In this document: positions 11,571-21,679 of the stretch, one piece after another
Numbering within the stretch: position 1 is the stretch's first letter
Layout: each line of letters opens with the position of its first letter
Assembly (NCBI GenBank): GCA_963170055.1
Contig: CAUJGJ010000487.1
Span: forward strand, 2,300,401 to 2,364,400
DNA from: Halisarca cf. caerulea
Lineage: Eukaryota > Porifera > Demospongiae > Chondrillida > Halisarcidae
Reading direction: 5' to 3'
DNA: 64,000 nt
Program-made: the position numbers and the translations under genes
The notes under the pieces: model-generated
The model's database searches: none
What the model was told of the DNA's origin: nothing
What the model saw: only the letters and a program-made list of their open reading frames with translations

Positions 11571-12020
11571 AACTATTGTCTATGGAAACTTCGTCCCCAA
11601 TTAAATATATATGTACGTTCAGTACATGTAGTAGAACAAATAATTACATGTAGTCTGCAAATTTGTTGTAGTGAGTTGTTTGCTGTATATCTTAAGTCAT
11701 AATATGTCGTCAAAAATTATTCACACTTTTTCTGTATTAAATGAGATTCTGAATTATTGTAGATGGTTTAATGAAGGAATTACTGTAGAATATGCACAAT
11801 GCAAATGCAACTATTCAGCCTCTTCCTTGGTATTTTGCTCTGCATACACTACACATGCAGTTTTTGAAACTTTTGTCTATGGAAACTTCGGCTCATATTA
11901 CATACATCCATTACGTACATGCATAGAATAAATAATTGCATGTAATCTACAATTAAGTTTGTTGTAGTGAGCTATTACTATATGTACTTCTTATTTACGT
12001 AGTATGTCATCAAAATTTGT
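11571..12020 (+). promoter_or_regulatory. 3' region with duplicated C-terminal module and poly(A) signal
   Basis: The last about 160 bp of the gene and its 3' flank recur in tandem. GTATCTTCCTTGGCATGTGG...TTTTTTGAAACTATTGTC at 11523 onward matches CAGCCTCTTCCTTGGTATTTTG...TTTTTGAAACTTTTGTC at about 11817 onward, and homology continues to about 12015. A canonical AATAAA lies in the downstream copy at 11927-11932; the upstream copy has AACAAA at the same place. The second module still encodes a hydrophobic tail ending at the same stop (LFLGILLCIHY...F), so it could be an alternative terminal exon or a relic. Confidence 0.6.
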
Positions 12021-12214
12021 GTCTATGCAAAATTAATGCAATATTGGAGCATTAATTGGTAGGACTTCGAATTCATCACTATGTGAGAACAGGCAGTTTG
12101 GGAACATGTACTGTATATTGACAAGAAGAGTATGGCTTTAACTTCAAGACTATAGTGTGTAAAATCAGGCAGTTGTATATAGCACTGAGGCATGAGAGTA
12201 AATATGTAATCTAT

Positions 12215-12400
12215 ATATAGAGGAATCTCTGAATAAAGGACACTTTGAGACAGTCATTGTCCTTTGTAAGGAGGTTGTCCTTTATTGGGAAGTCCAAAAT
12301 GTATTGAAACTATATAGGGAGAAAATATTTTGGGACCTCAAGCTGTGTCCTTTGTAAAGAGATTGTCCTTATTTCGGAGTGTCCGCTATTGGAGATTTCA
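12215..12400. repeat. Fragment of a dispersed GGACA-rich element
   Basis: Contains three alternating blocks of the type TCTGAATAAAGGACACTTTGAG, GTCCTTTGTAAGGAGGTTGTCCTTTATT and GTCCTTTGTAAAGAGATTGTCCTTATTTC. Similar AAGGACACCT/ATAAAGGTCCAC wording recurs at 58440-58640. It is consistent with a non-autonomous DNA-transposon family, but boundaries are not clear. Confidence 0.4.
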
Positions 12401-12482
12401 CTTTTATGTTCAATAAACCTTCAATAATCTACCACAAGTGGGACAAGCAATTTTGTGGTGAATATACGTATACTAGTGTTCA

Positions 12483-13350
12483 TCAAGTGGACAGTTTGAG
12501 TGGGTGTGTTTTTGGGGTGGGGGCTTCTCTCCCCAACAGAGTTCTGTCCACAACATTTTTAATTAGTAAGGTGAAACCCCTACATGTGTTTGCGGTATCA
12601 TTACTGATTCTATCATGATCTGATCTGATCTGATTTGCATGTGGCTCATTGCTGTGTTCAACCACACCAATCTAACTTATTTATTCGAGCCATTATGTAG
12701 CATATTAGATATATCTCAAGTTGGGGATATATGCACTAGGCAACACATTTCTGGTAACATTAATATTGTTGGGGCATGTTGTGTCAGCAATATTGCTCAG
12801 TGTACTGTATGCTGAATTGTATTGCAAGTTGCCAAGAGCAAGCAATGTGTAGCTAGTAAATGTAAACTGCTCCTTTCTCTGGCAACATGCTGCCTCAAAC
12901 AACATCAAAGGTTACCTAGGAGGTGGGTGGGTACAGAATAGCACATGGATATCAGAATGACATTGACCAGGACGGCAAATCTTACCCAGCACATAATTTC
13001 ATTGTTTGAAGCCTATCCACTGTCATATATGACATGAAAATTAAGACTCCAGTAATTCTCAAAATATCGCAGATTACAGAGAGGTATTTGCCTGAAATCA
13101 CAGGTTTCCAAGTATAAACTAGTGGCAAGTTATATAATTAGACGCGGATGTTTTATACAGTATAAAATCACTGTAAAAAATACTTGTGCTGTTGCCATAT
13201 ATGTGGTGGCAATAGCAAATGCATGCACTCCAAACATAGCAGATCAAACACAGGGGTTTCACTTTACAAATTTAATTAAAATGTTGCGGACAGAACACTG
13301 TTCACATGAGAAGCCCACCCCCAAACACACCCACTCGAACTGTCCATTTG
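12483..13350. repeat. Inner arms of the large inverted repeat
   Basis: The block at 12483-12605 (GAGTGGGTGTGTTTTTGGGG ... GTGAAACCCCTACATGTG) reappears as its reverse complement at about 13230-13350 (CACAGGGGTTTCACTTTAC ... CCCCCAAACACACCCACTCG). With the outer arms (8318-11570 and 14470-17052) this places the symmetry centre near 12.9 kb. No gene is seen from 12.0 to 14.4 kb. Confidence 0.7.
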
Positions 13351-14469
13351 CATGGTGACTATATTATACAGTAGGTGGGGATCCTTCATTCATCTCATTC
13401 CTCAAATAGTAGTGAAGGGTGAACAGAAAGCTTAAGACAAGTGGCACACTATTGAACCCTAGGCTTGCTCCTCACTGTGGATTGGCAGGGCATGCTGACC
13501 AACTGCACCATTGGAACACTTGTTCTAGTTTCAATTAAATTTTGAAACTTATACTTTCGCTAAGGCAATATAAAGAGTGAACATATTCAACAATGTAACC
13601 TTAGAAATAACACACTGAGCTTTCTTATCAACAAATGTATTATTTAGGTTTATTATATACATTATATGTTGAATTTCCTGTGTATTCATAATACTGATCA
13701 TGAATTGAGTATCAACTATGCAGAGAAAAATTTGTCAGTTACTCTTAAAAGTGTATGTATCTAACAAATTCTGGTTGAATCCACAGTATATAGAGTGCAT
13801 GTACTGTAGCAAGACATGAAATTAGTCTTGTATAGATTATAAATCCCATTATATGTTTCCTAGCAGCATTTATAAGACATATTATTTCATGAGACAGTCT
13901 TCATCTTATTTAGATAAAGAATGATATGAGCTTGCAATCAAATTGTACAGTACCTTGGTGACAACATATGTGTTTTGTTAGTACCCTAACCTGATCAATG
14001 GTTATATAGACATAATTTGAGTTGCTGTGTAAAAGTATCTATATCTCTATATTACATAAAGTACTGTCTAATACTCTTCCTTTATTACGTATGATGATGA
14101 CAATGTCCCAATGAAAACACCAACAATCAGCAATGCAATTCACAACACATAACTACGAATTAAATTGGAAATACAATAAGAAAGATGGACAAACATAAAA
14201 AAAACTAATCAAAGAGACAATTGTCGTGATCATGATTTAATTAAGGAATAGGCATAGTATCATCTGTGGAGCAGTTCTCAGAATGGGTTTATCAGTTCAA
14301 TGTAACATATAATGGAGCCTATTATACTAGACTATGTGTACAAATAAAATATGTACATATACTGTCAAATTAAAAAGAAGTAATTGTAACTAAGAGATAA
14401 TGGTACATATGTACATACAGTATATAAAATAAACATAAAAAACTAAAAAACTTAAAAATATGACTTATT

Positions 14470-17052
14470 GTAGCAAAAACACAATGTATTTTGTGGATCC
14501 AATAATGCAATGAACCATACACACAAGGTTGCACTTAGTGTAAGTTGTAACGTAGATTTATTCTGAAAATCAGGAAATAAAGTAGTGAATTATACTCTGT
14601 CAGCAGAAAATCTGTACTTCACTGCCCTCCCCAATCCACTCATAGTCCCACACAGGACCTACAGTAGGGCTGTCGAGATCTGTTACCGGTAGATCAAGAC
14701 TGATGTTCATCAACTTCTTCCCATGAACCTGTAGAGATTCCATAATAGCAATAGCATCCTTGACTTCATCAGGACTGCCACTGAACACTCTTTGGAGTTT
14801 TCTAAGTAAACTGCGATAGATTTCATGGAATACACAAGCCTCTGTGTATGCATTGGTGCTCTTTTTCAATCTACAACTGCTTGGATTGCTCCTCATTGGC
14901 CAATACTGTCCCCACTGTAAGAGTAGGTATCATTGTTCATCACAAGATGCTTTCCGCATACAATCTCCTCAAATCTATAAAAGTGGGCTAAAGAATGGAC
15001 ACCGGTTAGTTTTGAATTAGGATCAATAGGACTAGCACCTTCTCCCTGTTCAACAATATCCATTATAGCCTTCTCCGCTACACTGAGATTGTGAACAGTA
15101 TAGACTTGTCCATACTGGTTGTCCCATGGCCATTTCACTTGCAGATGAGTTCTACTCTCATTGAATACATCATATCCGCGTTTGGTTAGCTCTTGCATAC
15201 AATTTATTATTTGACTGTAGAACTGACCTATAGTTGAGTTAGTGATAACAGGCTCGTCACTGGTAACTGATGTATTGTGAGGAAACTCCACTCCCATGAA
15301 CACTCTTTGTATGTGAGATAGAGATGCCCTTTCCAGAGTTACATGGAGTTGCGGTAGGACATTGCCAGGGAGCCCCACTGCTGGGTATTTGGGAGCCCAT
15401 TCACTGCTGTCAATGATGGGAGTGCCACCAACAGCAATGAGAAGATTTGCTGCCTGGGTCATGTGAAGTATTTCTTGCATCAGAACACTTCGTATCAGAG
15501 TATATGCTTCACGATTGTGGCCATCTTTAATGGAATATAATGAAGTCAGATAAAGTGGAATGGTGTAAAACTCCAGCTGTAGAGCTTGTTGTAATTGCAA
15601 CCTGAGAGATTCCAGTGAGCAGTTGTTATGCATGACATCTAACTGCCATTGTGACAATAAGGCATTAGGTGGCATCTGAGCAATGCAACTGTAGTATTCA
15701 GACAAACTGCAAGTACTTCTTTCTTGCTCTGTTTGACTTTCTTTAACTGGTTCCGAAGTACTAGGAATGGTTTCACCAGATCAAATCAAACTCTGGTGGT
15801 TTGGAGATATGACTGTCCCATAAGCAACTTTCCGGCAGGTGAAAGGTAGAGGAGACATGAGCAGTGCTCTTGCAAATAATCTCACATAATACACTTTTGT
15901 CCTGCATGCTCAGTTGGATCACTGGAGAACAAGGTGATCCCTTCTGATAATGATATATCTGTTTGATTCACTTCTTCAAAAGAGATCAATTGGTCCCAGC
16001 AAAGTTGAGGGGTTCATTTTCCTCAGCTACACCAATAGCACCCACCACATAGCCAAGGGTGAAATTGCAATAAAGGTAATTGGGATAAGACCTAGTATAG
16101 AAAAAGTAACTCTGGCCAACAGACAACTCTTTATTGTTGCTAGCATCCTGAAGTTAGTAGAGGGCTTCTGAGAAATTGATATTTCCCCAAGTAATATTTT
16201 CAATCTTGCTGGTCCCTTTTGAGACAAGACAGTGTGAACTCTCCGACATCATCCTGTTTGACGGACTCAAGCAAGAAGAATGTGATCATATATCCTGGGC
16301 TATAACAGATGGCTGCCAGTTTCCAAGGAAACCAATCTCACTGTTATCCAAGATTAATCGGAATTGCATGCCAAAGGTGGTGGATTTATTCTGACACTCT
16401 GGATCTAGATCCACCAGTTTGGGTTGGGAACCATAAGGGTTAACAATGATAGAGTGGTTGACCAGAGGATCTGTGTAGCCATAGATACTAGAAGTATATA
16501 TGGTGTAGCTAACTGTCCCGTTCTTGTATGTTATAGATAGATAGATAGATATTATTATTTATGCAGGAAAACCTGTCAGCTCAATATGGCTGGTCTACCC
16601 AGGTATCCTGAAATTATGGATGTAATAATGAAGTCAAAGAATGAGAACTTTCCTGTGCCGTTCTTGTTCCATCCTGGGTCAATAAGGGATTCAAAATCTG
16701 GAGGGAAGACATTATAATTTCGAATTTCATTATTAACTGTGCTAGAATTTGTTCTGAATTGACCAGCAAATGTTATTCTAGGAAGACTCAAATATGATCC
16801 TAGAAACAGTAGGGCACTGCATAAAAGAAGCAGATGGTATATTTTCACAAATAGTACATGATAGACAGTGCTCAGTTGCAAGCCAGTATTTCACATTGCA
16901 ATGAGGAAAATTGATCATCATTATGCTAGTATTTGTAATTGAAATGAGATTACCCAAAATCACTGTATGTACTGTACAAGGCTGACTATCTACGCATGTG
17001 CAGTAACGTACAATGAAAGGAGCAAAGTCAACAGAATAACCAGGTATTCCAT
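14470..17052 (-). pseudogene. Inverted, broken copy of the VioB-like gene
   Basis: The minus strand reproduces the 8318-11570 gene with damage. A clear signal-peptide exon starts at ATG 17052 (MEYLVILLTLLLSLYVTAHA) and ends at 16994. It splices in phase to 16816, where the sequence continues as LGSYLSLPRITFAGQF. An insertion of about 100 bp with TCTA repeats follows (about 16527-16620), then nonsense codons replace DMWS and the Tyr-Gln of LYQLHEA. A 1,053-bp in-frame deletion joins sequence equivalent to 9087 and 10141. The ferritin-like part (15705 down to 14893) stays open and nearly identical, including EFYTIP and QEILHM. A 22-bp deletion then shifts the frame. A separate hydrophobic tail may lie at about 14470-14568 after a TTTTCAG acceptor. 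The gene as a whole cannot encode a full enzyme; a ferritin-only product is conceivable but unsupported. Confidence 0.85.
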
Positions 17053-18105
17053 ACTCCCAGAAGATGTAGGATGACACCTAGTGGAAGAAATAGCTTCAAG
17101 CTACAGAACATATTACTGACAATATGCCACACACATACGTAAATATAATTATGTACTCATATTCATGTGAAATAATAGTCATGCAATTAAGGTGCACAGA
17201 CAAGTAGTAAAATTACAATACTGGATATGTTAACTGTCATAGTACTGAATGATATGCAACAGCTAGAGAATAGATGTAAGAGTCATTTACTGGTGGGATA
17301 TGTAGCATGCACAGTTGTGTGGTAAGGTACTGCAACCTGTGTTGTCCACCACTGATACCTACTATAGAGCCCACAGAGGTTGAAGTTGACACAATGTCTT
17401 TCCCATGCTGTCTTCTGATGCCATTTGCATGGCAAAATAATTATGCGTGGCTGGCTGAAGTACATAGCTCTTCTGCTATTATTGGGCCTTTTTAATCAGC
17501 TATACTCATTACAGGATACTGAATGTTCCATAATACCACAAGTAAATAAAGATATACTTGTTAATAGGAGATTTGAAAAGAGTGATTTGCTATACTGAAA
17601 ATCCAACAGTCATGCACAATATATCAGTGTATCAGGGTATCAATATTTAGATTGGGGATCCTTTGGCCATAGGCACCCAGAAAAATATGCATATATAAAA
17701 CACAAAGTACATCTCAATTATTAAATTTATAATTACTGCACCACACTCCATTTAACAACTATTGTACACACTTGATGTAAGGGTTGTACCCGCATGATGA
17801 ACTAGAGGAAAAGTCGCCAAAGGCTGCCCTTTCCTCAAGTAAACTACTGTATTTTACCTTCTTTCTGCTGTATAGCTCTGCTTTGGTGATTTGTACACAA
17901 TGTCTTCTATTTCAAGGATCCCCGGTTCTTGCAGTGCAGTTCTTCCTGATAGGAGTCTATCATACTGTCACTGGCAACACATAAAAACAACAAATGCTAC
18001 AAAGGAGGGTTTTATGGTCTTTAGTCTCTTTTTGTAACATATCACATTCCTATATGTATAGCTTCTCAACAGCAGGCCAACTATCATTTATCCTGATATG
18101 CGGAT
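17053..18105. other. Intergenic, no gene seen
   Basis: AT-rich DNA upstream of the inverted copy. Short frames at 17283-17495 and 17784-17984 show no family signature or splice context. Confidence 0.5.
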
Positions 18106-18766
18106 CTGATACCCTGCCGACCCCTATGAATCTCCACTGATGGAAAATCCAACTCCACTCACGTTGCCCACTGAGCTCAAGTCCTCAAGCCACAGTAAAC
18201 CACATCCTCAATGCACGCTCATCTGCCCTTGAAGATGGCAGGTACACATGGAGACATGACTCCACTCTTCTGAGGCTGACAACCTTCCTCAAAGGTCAAA
18301 TCACATCTCCATCCCAAATATTTGCAGACTTAAATGGTCACTGAGCCATTGAATCCCCACCTAGCACTGTCCTACTATCAGTTGTTAGTACAACAGCAAG
18401 ACCCGACATTACCATCATCCAGGTAACTTGATCAAATTTCTGGAACTAACTGTTTGCGGGAACAGCCTTCATGCAATGGAGCAGGCAAGAGAACGGAAGC
18501 TAGGAAAGCCGAACTACCTACTGCTTTTCAGTGATGTGCGTAGACGGGGTTACCTACCCCAATATCGTACACTGGAAATAGGTGCCCTAGGCCACCACCA
18601 TCCTGACACCATTAAACTCATGCAGCAGCTTCTCCTGACATTTCCATTTCATCCTGGAAATCAGTACTCTGTGAGATTGCCTCATGCACTAGCGATTACG
18701 GCCTCCAGGACCATCTTTGAGGCTAGAAAGTCGACAGATTGGAGATCACCTCCTCTCTTGATTTAA
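18106..18766 (+). mobile_element. Retroelement C-terminal fragment
   Basis: Across two frames the sequence reads a typical retroelement C-terminus: QGRYTWRHDSVLLRL..FLKG, DLNG...SPPSTVL, TTARPDITII, then after a shift near 18425 ELTVCGN...M..ARERKLGKPNYL, RRGY, and TLEIGALGHHHP, ending with TAA at 18764-18766. The ARPD..../LELTVC..../ARERK/E.GALGH series matches endonuclease-like tails of animal non-LTR elements. It is frameshifted and has lost its 5' part. Confidence 0.65.
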
Positions 18767-19800
18767 ACTCTGAACTACAGTTATTGTTCAGTATACTCTG
18801 CCATATAGATAAGTATATTATATCTATGACTCTACCTCATGCTCACTGCTTGCCAAGCAACCATACACACTATCACGACTCAGTGTCTGTGTTTTTCATG
18901 TCTTGCTTGTGTCCGAGTTTTCACTTTATGCATGCCTCCATCCATTCTAGTAAGTTCTTTCACAGTATAATATATATAGGTCTTAAAACATCATGTATGT
19001 TTTTTCATTTTTCCTTTTTTCTTGTTTATTAAGTATTGTAACTGCCTTCTTTGAAATTAATAATGGTATTTCTCTCTCTCTCTCTGGCATTGCAGAGTAT
19101 TCAGTTGCTAGATCTGGTCATAGCTGTTGGCCTTCAAAGCATTGGGTAGAAATTGTTTCACATCAGTACCTGTTTGGTTAATGATTTGTTTGTGGTATAT
19201 TATTGTTACTAAACCATGCAAATGCAAAATTTGTTAGCTGATCTATGGTCAAGCCATGGAAATGTTGAATGGAAGAGTTCCCATCATCCTGTTGCAATGA
19301 TATGGCTTCAGAAGCCATGTTTAGCTATATCTGCAGTATTTGAATAGAAGTGCAGTGCCACGAAAGGTAATGGCCAATAATTTTCCCAGATCGAAATTGC
19401 AGCCCCTGGAATTACATGTAGTATGTACAGTGGCGGTCAAAAGTATGTATACAGTAGAAGGCATCAGTCTTCCTATCAGTTTTCAGCCCAACACATTTGT
19501 TATACTAGGAGATAACACATGCACAGCACTGTCCCATTGCACAGTATGAGATCAGCAACTAAAATAGACTTAAACAACCTTATGTGAAGTCAAATTGAAG
19601 TTTTGATGTTTGGGGATGTATGAAAGTAAACATTTGTCATGGGTAAATGATTCAAAGACAAAAGTGGCTGTGATCGACAGTTTGAGATGTATGACTTGTG
19701 GCAGGCTTAGTTGGGAATGGACAAATCTTGTGCATTCTCAATAGTTGGGGGTACAGCTGGTGGCTAGGTATAAATTAAAGAAGTATAGATAATATAGTTA
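18767..19800. other. Intergenic, no gene seen
   Basis: No supported exon. Contains a short (TC)n run near 19072-19084 and AT-rich DNA. Confidence 0.45.
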
Positions 19801-19842
19801 TATATATATGTACGTATATTTATATATATATATATATATTCA
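19800..19842. repeat. (TA)n microsatellite
   Basis: Alternating TA with one GTACGTA interruption, immediately next to the retroelement fragment that follows. Confidence 0.85.
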
Positions 19843-19844
19843 AC

Positions 19845-20345
19845 AGGCTCATCCCATGCCTTCTGGGAGGAGGCTTCTAGGCCACGTGATGGGTCACTGG
19901 AACATGCAGATTCTGACCACAGGCTCAACGCTTTTGTTGATAATGAAGGAATACAAGACTGCATCCCTGGAGGGAGGATGGCCTGGGAAACATGCATGGG
20001 TGCTGCCAGCAGTTGAAGCCAAGTAGGCTGATGGTGTAAGCATTACAGCACTCCTGATCCCCAGGCCTCCACTGTTGATGGACAATGAGGCTTGTAGCCA
20101 GCATGAGTCATCCAACTTGACGTTGCAGATCACCTCCAGGAGTGAACGGGCAACCGCATCGAAAATGGACAATGAATCGGACTGGAAGCAGGGTGCACTC
20201 CTGAGAACATACAGGAGTTTGGGTTGGGAAAAAGTATGTCTGAGGAGGCATAGAGCATCGTGGGTTTCCAGGTCTGAGAGACGTTCTCCCATCAAGCGTA
20301 GATTGTCAATCTTTGCTTCAATGTCAAGTTTCAATGTTGCATGGG
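19845..20345 (-). mobile_element. Reverse-transcriptase 3' fragment of a retroelement
   Basis: Minus-strand open frame of about 146 codons reading GERLSDLETHDALCLLRHTF, then PKLLYVLRSAPCF, FDAVARSLLE, and INSGGLGIRSAV. This L..HD.L.LLR...PKL.Y.LR..PCF...L...D motif order is characteristic of the thumb and C-terminal region of animal retroelement reverse transcriptases with a restriction-like nuclease tail, probably the same broad family as 1-738. It is truncated at both ends. Confidence 0.7.
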
Positions 20346-20417
20346 ATTCTTTTGTCTATAATATTATGTTCTTTTTGTCGTCTTTCTCTGTGTCTGTTTT
20401 TTGGCCGTGTGTATAAT

Positions 20418-20420
<3 letters not shown>

Positions 20421-20465
<45 letters not shown>
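20421..20465. repeat. (TA)n microsatellite
   Basis: Forty-plus bases of alternating TA downstream of the retroelement fragment. Confidence 0.9.
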
Positions 20466-20467
<2 letters not shown>

Positions 20468-20649
20468 ATAGTTATATCTCGGTATGAGTATGATATCCAG
20501 GTTATTGCCCAGGACCGAGGCGAAGCCGAGGTCGTGGGTGATGACTTGGATATCATGCGAGTGAACCAGGATATAATTGACTGCTATCCCATACAAATTA
20601 ATTTTCAATTTGCAGACTTAAATTGGCAATAATTGATTTCATTAACACA

Positions 20650-20835
20650 CAGTCAGACCTCACTTATCCACATACATCTGTTCCATATAGATGAAATTGC
20701 AGATACAGTAAGGGAATTGCATAAATGAGGGAGTAATAGTATAGTGTACAGTAGGGTTGTTGCAGATTTGTCCCAATATAAACTACTGCAGAAGGTGAGG
20801 GAACTGCATGAGGTGTGGATAAGTGAGGTCTCACT
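20650..20835. mobile_element. Small terminal-inverted-repeat element (MITE)
   Basis: The left end CAGTCAGACCTCACTTATCC and the right end GGATAAGTGAGGTCTCACTC are inverted repeats about 185 bp apart, with no coding capacity. CAGT...ACCTC.CTTATCC termini are typical of pogo/Tc1-type non-autonomous elements. Confidence 0.7.
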
Positions 20836-20902
20836 CTAATGGGATAAAAGGGCAATAATCGATAATCAATAATCAATAATCGATTGGAAGGAATTTTATC
20901 AT

Positions 20903-20920
20903 GGGGGGGGGGGGGGGGGG
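20903..20920 (+). repeat. Poly(G) run of 18
   Basis: Eighteen consecutive G, flanked by ATCAT and CATGAT. It follows a CGATAATCAATAATCAATAATCG repeat. Confidence 0.95.
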
Positions 20921-21567
20921 CATGATCATGTTAAGATTTAAGTGGGACAGGACATAGTTGTCACAATCAGTTATGATGAATACCTATATTATTTAAGGGA
21001 AAATGGAAAGGTGTTGGGATTGGGAGTCCTCTTGCTGACTTTCTATAGACAGAGTTGAATAAATTGCATGTTGAGGGATCCAAGTTTGCTCTTGGGGGAA
21101 TCGTATGTTGCAGATTGGTGGTGAACATAAGTTGTAGATTGGGATGATAATGCATGCTTGAGGTATAGTAGAGCTTTATCAAACGCTGTGATAAAAATTC
21201 TGCATGGTGCATGCATGTCAAGTTTGATAGAGCTATCGCGGCATTAAGATTTGAAGATTACACTCCAGCAAGGAGTTTTTCAATGCTGTATAGTCATTAG
21301 TGTTGCATTGATTTTCACCAATTGCTTAAAGGAGCATATTATACTCAGTAGATATATACCTTTTATTGTGAAGTAATGTGATGAGGAATTAAGTGTTGGG
21401 TCAAATTGAAACAACAGGAATTGATTCGGATGTACATTCTAGTTCATTTTGAACGGCATTGCACGTGTATATATATGTGTGGATGTGGGCAATGAGAAAC
21501 AATTTAAACTAGATTGTGCATACGAAGAATGATCGTCCATTATCAATCAATTAACTTCCATTTCCTC

Positions 21568-21580
21568 TTTCCCGCCAAAA
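21568..21580 (+). promoter_or_regulatory. E2F-type site upstream of CPLANE1
   Basis: TTTCCCGCCAAAA matches the classical E2F consensus and lies 53 bp upstream of the CPLANE1 start codon. No TATA box is visible near it. Function is inferred from sequence only. Confidence 0.45.
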
Positions 21581-21595
21581 TTCCAAAAGAAAAAA

Positions 21596-21679
21596 ATGTC
21601 CGTTAGTAAACAAGAGCTCCCCGTAGCTGAAAATGAGCGTGCACTTGGAAATATTAACGTCAACGTGTATCAAGGCTAA
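21596..21679 (+). other. Upstream ORF overlapping the CPLANE1 start
   Basis: ATG at 21596 (A at -3) opens a 27-codon frame ending at TAA 21677-21679. It overlaps the CPLANE1 ATG at 21633 in a different frame. If transcription starts upstream of 21596 it could limit translation of the main frame. Confidence 0.4.
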
